Positions 9,163 through 17,482 of a stretch of DNA of 64,000 bases are shown here, piece by piece. The notes beneath the pieces were generated by a model. It had not been told where the DNA came from and searched no databases. It saw only the letters and a list, made by a program, of their open reading frames with translations. A program made the translations under genes and the position numbers. This DNA comes from Methylocystis sp. MJC1 (GTDB taxonomy: Bacteria; Pseudomonadota; Alphaproteobacteria; Rhizobiales; Beijerinckiaceae). Location: positions 1,463,001-1,527,000 of the forward strand of contig NZ_CP107558.1 of NCBI RefSeq assembly GCF_026427715.1. Direction: 5' to 3'. The stretch's first letter is position 1. The number at the start of each line of letters is the position of its first letter.

Positions 9163-10754
9163 TGACCAGGGAACGCGTGACGCTTTACGACACCACGCTG
9201 CGCGACGGCGCGCAGACCACAGGAGTCGATTTCTCGCTCGACGACAAACGGCAGATCGCCGCCATGCTCGACGATCTCGGGATCGACTATGTCGAAGGCG
9301 GCTATCCGGGAGCCAATCCGCTCGACACGGAATTCTTCGCGCAGCGGCCGAAGCTGCGGGCGCGTTTCTGCGCCTTCGGCATGACGCGCCGGCAGGGGCG
9401 TTCGGTGGAGAACGATCCGGGCGTCGCGGCGCTCTTGGGTAGCTCCGCCGATACGGTGACCTTCGTCGCCAAAAGCTGGGACTATCAGGTCAAGGTCGCC
9501 TTACGCTCCACGGAAGAGGATAATCTCGCGGCAATTACGCAATCCGTAAAAGCGGCTGTCGCGCGCGAGAAAGAAGCGGCCGTCGATTGCGAGCATTTCT
9601 TCGACGGCTTCAAGGACAATCCGCAATATGCGCTCGCCTGCGCCAAGGCGGCGTACGAGGCCGGCGCGCGCTGGGTGGTGCTTTGCGACACGAATGGCGG
9701 CACGCTGCCACATGAGGTCGAGCGCATTGTCGCGGAGGTCGCCAAGATTATTCCGGGCGATCATATCGGCGTGCATTGCCACGACGACACGGGGCAGGCG
9801 GTGGCGAATTCATTGGCGGCCCTGCGCGCGGGCGCGCGGCAGATTCAGGGCACGCTCAACGGATTGGGCGAGCGCTGCGGCAACGCCAATCTTACGACCA
9901 TCATCCCGACGCTGCTGCTCAAGGATGAATACGCCGCGCGCTTCGAGATTGGCGTTACGCGCGAGAAGCTGGCGCATCTCACGCGCACCAGCCATGCGCT
10001 GGACGAGCTTCTCAATCGCGCGCCGAACCGCCACGCGCCATATGTGGGCGCCAGCGCCTTCGCGACGAAAGCTGGCATTCACGCCTCCGCCGTGCTGACC
10101 GACCCGCGCACCTATGAGCATGTGGCGCCGGAAACGGTGGGCAATCAGCGTCGGGTGCTGGTCTCCGACCAGGCCGGGCGGTCCAATATCATTGCCGAGC
10201 TGACGCGCCTCGGCGTGACGCTGGACAAGAACGATCCGCGCCTGACTCGCCTGCTCGACGAGGTGAAGGAGAAGGAATCGCAGGGCTACGCCTATGAAGG
10301 CGCTGACGCGTCCTTCTTTCTGCTCGCCAAGCGCGTGCTCGGCGAAGCCCCACATTATTTTGACATCGAGCGCTATAGCGTGGCGGTCGATCGGCGCTTC
10401 GCGCGCAACGGCTTCGAGGACAAGGGCGCCGAGGCGATCGTCAAGATCAATGTTCATGGCGAGACGCGCATCTCGGCGGCCGAAGGCAACGGCCCGGTCA
10501 ATGCGCTCGATGTCGCGCTGCGAAAGGATCTTGGCGCCTATCAGAAATTCGTCGACGACGTCCGGCTTGTGGATTACCGCGTGCGCGTCTTCCAGGGCGG
10601 CACGGACGCAGTGACGCGCGTTCTGGTGGAATGCGCGGACGGGGAGGGGAATCGCTGGTCGACGGTGGGCGTCTCGGCCAATGTGATAGACGCCTCTTTC
10701 GAGGCGATCGTCGACGCGATCAACTACAAGCTGCTGGTGTCAGGCGCGCGGTGA
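9162..10754 (+). CDS. cimA: (R)-citramalate synthase
   Basis: This 530-residue enzyme of the DRE-TIM metallolyase family condenses acetyl-CoA with pyruvate to citramalate, the pyruvate route to 2-oxobutyrate and isoleucine. The N-terminal barrel shows LYDTTLRDGAQTTGVDFS and the metal-binding GVHCHDDTGQAVANS. NGLGERCGNANL follows, and the C-terminal LeuA-type regulatory domain is present (GNGPVNALDVALR, DYRVRVFQGGTDAVTRV). The EGGYPGANPLD segment and the overall length fit the CimA/LeuA3 subfamily rather than LeuA. A route that bypasses threonine suits a C1-assimilating organism, but that link is inference. Confidence 0.9.
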   Translation: MTRERVTLYDTTLRDGAQTTGVDFSLDDKRQIAAMLDDLGIDYVEGGYPGANPLDTEFFAQRPKLRARFCAFGMTRRQGRSVENDPGVAALLGSSADTVTFVAKSWDYQVKVALRSTEEDNLAAITQSVKAAVAREKEAAVDCEHFFDGFKDNPQYALACAKAAYEAGARWVVLCDTNGGTLPHEVERIVAEVAKIIPGDHIGVHCHDDTGQAVANSLAALRAGARQIQGTLNGLGERCGNANLTTIIPTLLLKDEYAARFEIGVTREKLAHLTRTSHALDELLNRAPNRHAPYVGASAFATKAGIHASAVLTDPRTYEHVAPETVGNQRRVLVSDQAGRSNIIAELTRLGVTLDKNDPRLTRLLDEVKEKESQGYAYEGADASFFLLAKRVLGEAPHYFDIERYSVAVDRRFARNGFEDKGAEAIVKINVHGETRISAAEGNGPVNALDVALRKDLGAYQKFVDDVRLVDYRVRVFQGGTDAVTRVLVECADGEGNRWSTVGVSANVIDASFEAIVDAINYKLLVSGAR

Positions 10755-10787
10755 CCCGCAGGCGTGATCCGGAAAGGGTGAAAAGCG

Positions 10788-10815
10788 ACGGGGCGGAAAG
10801 AGCTTCCCGCCCCGT
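10788..10815 (+). terminator. Possible terminator hairpin after cimA
   Basis: A 9-bp GC-rich stem (ACGGGGCGG / CCGCCCCGT) with a 10-base loop lies 34 bp past the cimA stop, between two convergent genes. It has no clear T tract, so factor-independent termination is uncertain. Confidence 0.4.
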
Positions 10816-10826
10816 TCGGGCCTGCG

Positions 10827-11006
10827 TCAGTGGCGTGTTTCGCTGGCCGCCAATTTGACGAGCTCGTCCTTTATTTGCAGCTTCTTGCGCTTCAACTCGA
10901 TGATTTTGACTTCGTCGGCATTGCGGTGAAGCTGCTCTTTCTCGATTTCCTTCTCGAGCGCCTCGTGGCGACGTTGGAGTTCGACGATATGGCCCTGTAA
11001 GGACAT
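10827..11006 (-). CDS. YdcH family (DUF465) small helical protein
   Basis: This short gene encodes 59 residues starting MSLQGHIVELQRRHEALEKE and ending VKLAASETRH. The pattern of a first helix, an N/D turn (QLHRNADE) and a second Lys-rich helix (VKIIELKRKKLQIKDEL) is diagnostic of the YdcH/DUF465 family, which forms small coiled-coil hairpins. A strong ribosome-binding site (AGGAGG-type, the complement of CCTCCTTT at 11013-11020) supports the start. The function of the family is not established. It converges on cimA. Confidence 0.85.
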   Translation of the reverse strand: MSLQGHIVELQRRHEALEKEIEKEQLHRNADEVKIIELKRKKLQIKDELVKLAASETRH

Positions 11007-11295
11007 GCGAAACCTCCTTTGTGACTTTCCCCTCTCGCGAGGAGCGCACGGTCAAGCATGCCACAATGGGAGAGGCTCGCAAGACAAGAATTGTCGCAGC
11101 GTCATAAATCTTTCGTTCGGGCGACATCCGGCTTCAATAGGCTGTTAACTCCCCCTCCTGCCAGGCCGCTGCTGGTGGGGTTTTCGCGGTGCCGCATGGC
11201 CGTGAAATTTTTCTGCACAAAGGCGCTTGCGCCCCGCCGCGTCCGCCACTATACACACGCCACCCGAGCCGCCGCCAAGGCGGAACCCCGGAAGG

Positions 11296-11370
<75 letters not shown>

Positions 11371-11713
11371 TTCTAATCAGCCACTTACGAGAAACGCGGC
11401 CAGCCAGCTGAGAAGCTGGGGAAGCAAGCGGCCAGATTTTGCGGTCTGCTGTGTCAATCTAATTGGCCGAGCGACACAGCCGATTACGGCCACTCCCGTG
11501 GTGGGCAATGTTTGCTTGCGCGTGTCTGCTGCGCATTCAGGCGCTCGTCGAGCAGGTGTTGCCGCTCTCCCAGAGCGAGGGCGCGTCGTCGCCACCACGG
11601 CGGGTCAAGCCGGGGGAAGCGGGGCGCGGGTGCGAACTTTAGAGTGACGCTTCCGCAGGCGGAGCCGAGATGAGCCTTCCCGGTGGCCGTCCACAGCGAC
11701 GCGAGGGGGCGTG
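11371..11713. other. Intergenic region after tRNA-Val, nothing recognised
   Basis: About 340 bp downstream of the tRNA hold no convincing gene. No copy of the tRNA 3' end and no integrase remnant was seen. The composition is less regular than in neighbouring genes, as expected for a junction between core and accessory DNA. Confidence 0.4.
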
Positions 11714-12193
11714 CTACAGTCGCCGTGTCTCCACATGAAACTCGATCTTCTTCGAGCCGCCGCTTTCGAAGCGTAGGGAACCTTCGATCCTTTGCCCCAG
11801 CTCCAAAGATGATTTCAGCTCGAGGAGCATGAGATGATAGCCGTGGGTATGAAAGTCGACCGATGTTTTGGCGGGGATTTCGACGCCGCGAGGGACGGGG
11901 CGCATTTTCATGATCCCGTCGGCGACATCCGTTTCATGCAGTTCCGTATGGTTGCACACGGCGATATCCACGCCGACGATTCTGATCGGCGTCGTTCCTA
12001 GGTTCCGCACCGTCACATAGCAGGCGCCCGTGACGACGCCCTTTGGAGACGCCGCGCACCACGGATGCTCCACCTCGACGTCGAGAGGGCCAGCGACGCC
12101 CGCGCTGGCTCCGAGACCGAAACAAAGAATGCCTCGCGCGACAGCAATAACGGGATTGCGTCGTCTGGACCGGGTATGGCTCGTTCTGCTCAT
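11714..12193 (-). CDS. PCuAC family periplasmic copper chaperone
   Basis: The product (159 residues from the ATG at 12193; 12241 also possible) has an Arg-rich N-terminus and a hydrophobic signal segment ending AGVAG. The mature domain matches PCuAC (DUF461): HPWCAASPKGVVTGACYVTV near the start, then the copper-binding pattern H..E, M.M, H.M in NHTELHETDVADGIMKMRPV and GYHLMLLEL. PCuAC proteins bind Cu(I) in the periplasm and help load the CuA site of cytochrome oxidase, often together with SCO1. A SCO1-domain gene is divergent 440 bp away. In a methanotroph a role in copper supply or sensing next to sMMO is plausible but inferred. Confidence 0.9.
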   Translation of the reverse strand: MSRTSHTRSRRRNPVIAVARGILCFGLGASAGVAGPLDVEVEHPWCAASPKGVVTGACYVTVRNLGTTPIRIVGVDIAVCNHTELHETDVADGIMKMRPVPRGVEIPAKTSVDFHTHGYHLMLLELKSSLELGQRIEGSLRFESGGSKKIEFHVETRRL

Positions 12194-12635
12194 GGCCAGC
12201 GTTCGGCAACATCGGCGCCAGAGCACGATCCGAGCCGGCAAAATTCGGAACCACCGGCATTCTCAGGCGGCGGCCGACGGTTCACAGTGCTTATGCTGTA
12301 AATACGGCGAGCCGCGATGAATAGTGTTGATACATATGCGCGAATTTCCAGTCAGATTCGCGAACAGAGAGCGGATCATGAGGCTGTCGTAATTTTCGAT
12401 CGGGGAAACGACAGCTCCGAGGCGCGCAAAACTGTCCATTTATTGAACGCGACGTCCTGTCGCAGGATTTATTGCCCAGCGGCAATTGACGCAATAGCTC
12501 GACGATTCTTATGGTCTATCTCGTTCTTCCGTTCGAGGATCTCGGATCGACGTAGGCGCATCTACGCATTGCCGTCGCGTCTTCTTTCCTATGTCCCGCA
12601 CGCGGGGCTTTCGACCCATTTCAACGCACCGGTAA
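12194..12635. other. Divergent intergenic region between PCuAC and SCO1 genes
   Basis: About 440 bp separate the two divergent copper genes. It is A/T-richer in the middle (around 12300-12500) and should hold both promoters. I found no sigma-54 consensus, no clear operator and no convincing gene. A frame at 12317-12709 lacks any recognisable features. Confidence 0.4.
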
Positions 12636-14150
12636 ATGCTCGTGCTTATTCGACCGCGCTCGACCGTCTTGATCGACTCCGCCTTGGACGCCGGCGACAT
12701 TCGCGCTGAAGCGTCGGCCAGAAGGCGCGAGATGAAGAGAACGGCCTGCAAGCGCGTGCTGATGCTCGTGCTCGCATACGCCGCGTTCGAGAGCCTGTCG
12801 GCCATCTTCGCGATCGAGGCGAACGCGCAGATCGTCGGCGCTCTTTCCATCGTCGGCCTCGCTTGGGCCTGCTCGTCGCTGTTTGCGAAGCGGCGCGTCA
12901 CGGAGTGCATGACGATCGAGCGAGGCATTGTCTGCATCTCACGCTATGTCGACGGCGAGCTCGTCAGTCGACGCAGAGTGAAGGCGGTCCGAGTCTTCCG
13001 GCGCGTCGACGACGCAGGTGTCTGCCAGCGCGTCGAGATCGCAGGAGCCGCGCGCCAATTCGAAATCGCGCGTGATGTCCTGCCCGCCGAACGCGAAAGG
13101 ATCGTCGAGCGGCTGGCCGCAGCGTTGCGCGAGGCGAGCGTCGAGGCGCCGGTGCAAACCATCCGCGGAGCGCCAACACGAGGGGCGCAGGAAATCGTGC
13201 CGCCGTCGCCGGCTTTTTTGCGCGGCGTTCTACCGAAATTCCGAGTCAGGCGGTGCGCGAGCATCGAAGCTTCGACCTCCATTCCGCCCGAAGCTTCATC
13301 TTACGAAATGCGCCTCGGGGCGTTCGATGCGCCGTTGGGCGCCAGAGCCAAAGACGTGGCTGTGAAGCGCCTGAAGACCACATGGATCGTCTGCGCGGCC
13401 GTATCGGCGGTGATGGTCATTCCGATGCTGCAGGCGGCGCCGCGGCCTCGCGACGCGATCGCGGCGCCGCGCAAGGCCGCGCCGGCGTTTCGTCTGACAT
13501 CGTCTACTGGCGAAGCGGTCGACGACCGCTCGATGCTCGGACGTCCCTTTGCCTTGTTCTTCGGCTTCACGAGATGTCCTGAGGCGTGCCCGACGACACT
13601 GCTCGAGCTGACCAGCGTCGTGAAGGAGGCTGGCGCAGATGCTTCCGATTTCGAGATTCTGTTCGTCAGTCTCGACGTCGAACATGATACGCCCGAGCTC
13701 CTCTCGGATTTTGTCGGGTCCTTCGGACAGCGCGTTGTCGGACTGACGGGATCGGTTGACGATATCGCGCGAGCGGCGCGGGCCTTTCGGGTCTATCAGC
13801 GCAAGGTTCCTCTCGAAGGCGGCGGCTACACGATCGACCACACGACGCTCGTCTATCTCGTGGATCGTCGCGGCCGGCTCGTCGATACGCTCTCCTTCAC
13901 GGAGCAGGCCGACATAGCCGCTAAGAGGCTGAAGGCCTTCCTCCTCGAGGAGGCCACGCATGGCGTCGGACGAAGCGGGCGACGCAGGTCGCGCATACGC
14001 GGCCGGCGCGGCGCGGCGGCGACGCCAGCGCGTCGCTCTCGCAAGACACATGCGCGACAACCTGCCGCATTGCGTGCGACAAGCGGTCGCTGGACCCTGT
14101 ATCGCTGCTATAGCGCGTCTCGATCCGACACGCGGGGTGAGCGATCTTGA
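12636..14150 (+). CDS. SCO1/SenC-domain membrane protein with N-terminal two-helix (DUF2244-like) half
   Basis: The frame encodes 504 residues. The C-terminal domain (about 275-445) is a SCO1/SenC thioredoxin fold with the copper site intact: FTRCPEACPTT (C314, C318) and DHTTLVYLVD (H402). It is anchored by a transmembrane helix at about 249-268. The N-terminal half has two hydrophobic segments (about 41-80) followed by TIERGIVCISRYVDGELVSR and DVLPAERERIVERLAAAL, which resembles DUF2244. SCO proteins deliver copper to the CuA centre. The Arg-rich tail after about residue 450 is unusual, but the stop overlaps the next start (TTGA), supporting it. An ATG at 12732 is an alternative start. Two ancestral genes may have fused. 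Confidence 0.8.
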   Translation: MLVLIRPRSTVLIDSALDAGDIRAEASARRREMKRTACKRVLMLVLAYAAFESLSAIFAIEANAQIVGALSIVGLAWACSSLFAKRRVTECMTIERGIVCISRYVDGELVSRRRVKAVRVFRRVDDAGVCQRVEIAGAARQFEIARDVLPAERERIVERLAAALREASVEAPVQTIRGAPTRGAQEIVPPSPAFLRGVLPKFRVRRCASIEASTSIPPEASSYEMRLGAFDAPLGARAKDVAVKRLKTTWIVCAAVSAVMVIPMLQAAPRPRDAIAAPRKAAPAFRLTSSTGEAVDDRSMLGRPFALFFGFTRCPEACPTTLLELTSVVKEAGADASDFEILFVSLDVEHDTPELLSDFVGSFGQRVVGLTGSVDDIARAARAFRVYQRKVPLEGGGYTIDHTTLVYLVDRRGRLVDTLSFTEQADIAAKRLKAFLLEEATHGVGRSGRRRSRIRGRRGAAATPARRSRKTHARQPAALRATSGRWTLYRCYSASRSDTRGERS

Positions 14151-14572
14151 AAGCGTCAGGCCGGTCATATCGGAGCATCGCGCGGACGGCCTCAGCCCGA
14201 GCCGTCGCGACCCGAGCGGTCGTGAGCGCGGCGGTTGCGATCCTCTTGCTGTTGCAAGCGGCGTCGATCGGATTCGCAGCCGGCGCGACCGCCAATGGCG
14301 CCGCCGGCCCGCTGTTCGGAACGATCTGCCAGAACGCGGACACGGCGAATAGGGATTCGTCCAAGCCGGTCGAGCAACAGCATGTCGGCCCCTGCTGCGT
14401 TCTGCATTGCAGCTCTTTCATCGAGGCCGATGCGGGGCGCGCTCCCGTCGAAATCCTGCCTCTGGAAACCGTTTCCGCTTCTCCGGCGTGCGATGATCAG
14501 ATCGACGCCGTCATCGTCGCGCCAGAGCTGCGCGCCCTCTGTCCTCGCGCGCCCCCGCCGCGCGGCGTCTGA
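14147..14572 (+). CDS. Secreted Cys-rich protein, DUF2946-like
   Basis: The start is a TTG overlapping the stop of the SCO1 gene. The 141-residue product has an N-terminal Arg-rich segment and a signal-like hydrophobic stretch (AVVSAAVAILLLLQAASIGF). A short domain with an isolated cysteine (GTICQNADTA) and then HVGPCCVLHCSSF follows. The C...H..CC..HC arrangement after a signal peptide resembles DUF2946, a family often found beside copper genes. Its position after SCO1 suggests a metal-binding periplasmic protein. The family assignment rests on the pattern only. Confidence 0.6.
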   Translation: MKASGRSYRSIARTASARAVATRAVVSAAVAILLLLQAASIGFAAGATANGAAGPLFGTICQNADTANRDSSKPVEQQHVGPCCVLHCSSFIEADAGRAPVEILPLETVSASPACDDQIDAVIVAPELRALCPRAPPPRGV

Positions 14573-14687
14573 TCCCCTCAACAGTCATCGTCAACTGCCG
14601 GGCGGCTTTGTTCGATTGAACGGCCAACCCAAGGGATTCATTCGCACGCGCCGATCGTCGATCGCGCGGGACTAGAGGAATTTTATC

Positions 14688-15242
14688 ATGAGCATCTCGA
14701 TATATCGGGCCGTGAGCATTGGCGCGCTCGGCGGCGTGGCCGCCTTTCTCGCCGAGGGGCCTGCCGCCCACTACGGCGCGCAGCTCTTTCCCATTCTGAT
14801 CGGCTGGGCCGGCTACTACCACTTCGGCGGCAAGATCGAGGGCGTGAAGAAAGCGCTTCTTCATCTTCTTGCCGGCGTCGTTCTCGCTGGCGTCGCCCTG
14901 GCTCTCTCAACGCGTCTCCCCTATGGCGAGACGCTGGGCGCTCCGGCGTGGACGGCGATCGCCGTGGCGATCACGCTCGGCGTCCTCGTCTTCGCGTCGC
15001 GACTGTCGGCGCTCAGCGACTTCGCCGTCGCGATCCTCGGCTATGCGACGCTTTTCGCGCTCGCGGGCGTCTCGGACCGTGGCGAGAGAATCATCGCGCT
15101 GTCGCAAGACAATCCGATCGCCGTCGCGGTTCCGCTCCTGGCGGGCGTGATCTTCGCGCTCTTGTCGGACTATCTGACGGAAGCGCTGCAAAGATACGTC
15201 CCGCTTCGCGGGCAGCGGCCGCAATCGGCCACGAGCGCCTGA
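14688..15242 (+). CDS. DUF1097-type integral membrane protein
   Basis: The 184-residue protein has about five transmembrane helices. The segments QLFPILIGWAGYYHFGGKIEGVKKALLH and LLAGVVLAGVALAL match the DUF1097 pattern of W..YY..GG....G. A purine-rich ACTAGAGGAA element precedes the ATG. It lies between the copper genes and mmoR, reading the same way. DUF1097 proteins are uncharacterised, so a link to methane oxidation or copper is only positional. Confidence 0.75.
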   Translation: MSISIYRAVSIGALGGVAAFLAEGPAAHYGAQLFPILIGWAGYYHFGGKIEGVKKALLHLLAGVVLAGVALALSTRLPYGETLGAPAWTAIAVAITLGVLVFASRLSALSDFAVAILGYATLFALAGVSDRGERIIALSQDNPIAVAVPLLAGVIFALLSDYLTEALQRYVPLRGQRPQSATSA

Positions 15243-15275
15243 TCCAAGGACCGACGCCTCTCACTCGACCAGAAG

Positions 15276-15304
15276 CGCTCGCCATTCCTTAGGAATGGCG
15301 AGCG
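15276..15304. promoter_or_regulatory. Perfect palindrome with 14-bp arms upstream of mmoR
   Basis: The arm CGCTCGCCATTCCT (15276-15289) is followed by a single T at 15290 and by the exact complement AGGAATGGCGAGCG (15291-15304). A one-base centre cannot form a normal RNA hairpin loop, so a binding site for a dimeric regulator is the natural reading. It lies 63 bp before the chosen TTG start of mmoR. Confidence 0.7.
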
Positions 15305-15366
15305 AAAGCCGTCGCCGCGCTGCATGCCGCCGCGCCACGACGACATTCATCATCGGGAGGATCGCC

Positions 15367-17478
15367 TTGAGCGACTTCATAGTGAGACAGCCCTGCGTGG
15401 AACGCGAGGGGGCTTTCGCGGGCGTGCTCTGTTCCGCCGAAGCGACAGGCCTCTATGGGGTGGACCGCCCGGGCGTCGCCTGGGATTGGATGAAGCAGAC
15501 GGGACAAGCCCCTTGCGGCGTGGATTGGGTGCGGCCGCTGGTGGCGGACGCCTGGATGCGCTGCGTCGAAGACCATGCGCTGCCGACCGGCGTGGATTTT
15601 CCGCCGCGCCAACGCCAGGGCGATGGCTTCGCTCCCGACGTCGACGCGACGTCCCGCGCCGCGAACGGCGCCGTCGCATCGCATCTCTCGGCGATGATCT
15701 ACGAACTCGGCGCGCTGCTCGACGACGCGGACGTTACGCTCCTGCTGACCGATGCGGCCGGCCGCGTGATCCATCTGCTCGACTCCGGTCGGCGGATATG
15801 GGCGGGCGGTATGCAGATGGCGCGCATCGGTGCGGACTGGCGCGAAGCGAGCCTCGGCGCCAATGGCGTCGGGACGGCGGCGCTGTTGCGCGAGCCTGTC
15901 GCTTTTGCCGGCAAGGAGCATTTCAACGCCGCGCTGCATCGCTGCGCGACCGCCGGCTGTCCCATTTCCGGCCCCGACGGCGGGATCGTCGCAATCATCG
16001 GCGTGATCTGCGATCGCCCCGACGCGGCCAGATTGCTGCTCGGGTTCTTGAAGGTTGCTCGTCGCCTCCTCGAAGCTTCTCTTTTCGAACGCATGTCTTG
16101 CGACGGCTTCTTGCTGCGGCTACGTTGCGACGACGAGGCGGGCGGCGAGGGCGGCCCGTTGAGCGCCGGGCGCTTGTTCGTCGCAAAAAACGGCCGCGTG
16201 TGCGGCGCCGATCGAGACGCGCTGGACATTCTCGGTGCAGGCGACGCGGCGGCGATATTAGGAAAAGATGCGGCGACTACGATCGGCGTCGATCTGACGG
16301 CGCTCGCTGCCGCAAGCGATAATGCGGACCTCGTCATGCTCGTCGCGCGCGAAGGACGCGCTGTCGCGGCGGAAGTCCACCGCACGGCGAAACGCAGGAG
16401 CGACCCAGCCGTTTCGTCGGCCGCCTCGCCCGCCGCGACGGGCGCGCTCGGCCATCCTGCGAACGCCTTCGACGGCGAGTGGTCCGACAGCGTGCTCGAC
16501 TCGGCGCTGCGCAAAGCGACAGGGCTGCAGGAGCGCAACATTTCCATCCTGATCACGGGCGAATCCGGCGTTGGGAAGGATCATCTCGTCCGTCGCCTGC
16601 ACGCTTCCGGACCTCGCAAGGATCGGCCGCTCGTTGCGATCAACTGCGCGGCGATCCCCCGCGAGCTCATCGAAAGTGAGTTGTTCGGCTATGAGGGCGG
16701 CAGCTTCACCGGCGCGCGCGCAAAGGGCAAAGCGGGGAAATTCGTCGAAGCGGACAAGGGCATTCTGTTCCTCGATGAAATCGGCGACATGGCGCTCGAT
16801 CTGCAAGCAACGCTGCTGCGCGTGCTCGATTCGAGCGAGGTCACGCCGATCGGCTCGAGCAAGCCCATCCGAGTCGATGTGCGAGTGGTCGCCGCGACCA
16901 ATCGCAGCCTTCAGGAGATGGTGCAAAAAGGCGCGTTCCGGCGCGACCTCTATTACCGATTGAACGGCGTGCAGCTTCGATTGCCGTCGTTGTGCGAGCG
17001 TCCCGATCGATTGCGCCTCCTCGCGCATCTGTTCCGGCTTGAGCAGGAGGCGCTCGGCGTCACCGAGGAGATGTCTTTCGAAGACGACGTCTGGCGTATT
17101 TTCGATCGGCACCCTTGGCCCGGAAACATCCGCGAGGCGCGCAATGTGCTGAGATCGTCGATCGCAGTCGCGAGAGGAAAGCTGATAGCGATCGACGATC
17201 TGCCCGCCGACTTCTTGCAGGAGCTGAGCGCCGATTGCCCTGGCGCCGCCGAGGCGTGCCGGAGTGTCGCACGAGACGCGCAATGTGCGGAAGCGGGCGA
17301 CGAAACCTCCTTCGATCTCGCGGACTGGGAGGCGAGGGCGGTGCGCTTCGCGCTTGCGTCGAGTAACGGCAACATCGCCAAGGCGGCCCGCAACCTCGGC
17401 ATCACCCGCGCGACGCTCTACCACAAAATGGCGCGTTTCGGCCTGCGCAGCGACAAGCGGATCGTTTCCAAGAGGTGA
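15367..17478 (+). CDS. mmoR: Sigma-54-dependent transcriptional activator of sMMO
   Basis: MmoR is the activator needed for transcription from the mmoX promoter. The chosen TTG follows GGGAGG by 7 bases and gives 703 residues; upstream ATGs would place coding sequence over the palindrome. The N-terminal half is an AcoR-like GAF sensor region (DWREASLGANGVGTAALL, KEHFNAALHRC). The AAA+ domain has Walker A GESGVGKD (398-405), the sigma-54-contacting loop as GSFTGA (445-450) instead of GAFTGA, and Walker B GILFLDE (465-471). A Fis-type helix-turn-helix ends the protein (NIAKAARNLGITRATLYHKM). Gene order mmoR-mmoG-mmoX is as in Methylosinus/Methylocystis. Confidence 0.93.
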   Translation: MSDFIVRQPCVEREGAFAGVLCSAEATGLYGVDRPGVAWDWMKQTGQAPCGVDWVRPLVADAWMRCVEDHALPTGVDFPPRQRQGDGFAPDVDATSRAANGAVASHLSAMIYELGALLDDADVTLLLTDAAGRVIHLLDSGRRIWAGGMQMARIGADWREASLGANGVGTAALLREPVAFAGKEHFNAALHRCATAGCPISGPDGGIVAIIGVICDRPDAARLLLGFLKVARRLLEASLFERMSCDGFLLRLRCDDEAGGEGGPLSAGRLFVAKNGRVCGADRDALDILGAGDAAAILGKDAATTIGVDLTALAAASDNADLVMLVAREGRAVAAEVHRTAKRRSDPAVSSAASPAATGALGHPANAFDGEWSDSVLDSALRKATGLQERNISILITGESGVGKDHLVRRLHASGPRKDRPLVAINCAAIPRELIESELFGYEGGSFTGARAKGKAGKFVEADKGILFLDEIGDMALDLQATLLRVLDSSEVTPIGSSKPIRVDVRVVAATNRSLQEMVQKGAFRRDLYYRLNGVQLRLPSLCERPDRLRLLAHLFRLEQEALGVTEEMSFEDDVWRIFDRHPWPGNIREARNVLRSSIAVARGKLIAIDDLPADFLQELSADCPGAAEACRSVARDAQCAEAGDETSFDLADWEARAVRFALASSNGNIAKAARNLGITRATLYHKMARFGLRSDKRIVSKR

Positions 17479-17482
17479 CGCG

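Noticed and set aside
12317..12709. Frame between the PCuAC and SCO1 genes
   Set aside because: No recognisable sequence, a poor ribosome-binding site and an overlap with the SCO1 gene start; treated as intergenic.
13960..14352. A 130-codon frame overlapping the SCO1 tail and the DUF2946-like gene
   Set aside because: It has an Arg-rich composition typical of out-of-frame reading, no start site and no family. The overlapping frames are coupled by TTGA and better supported.
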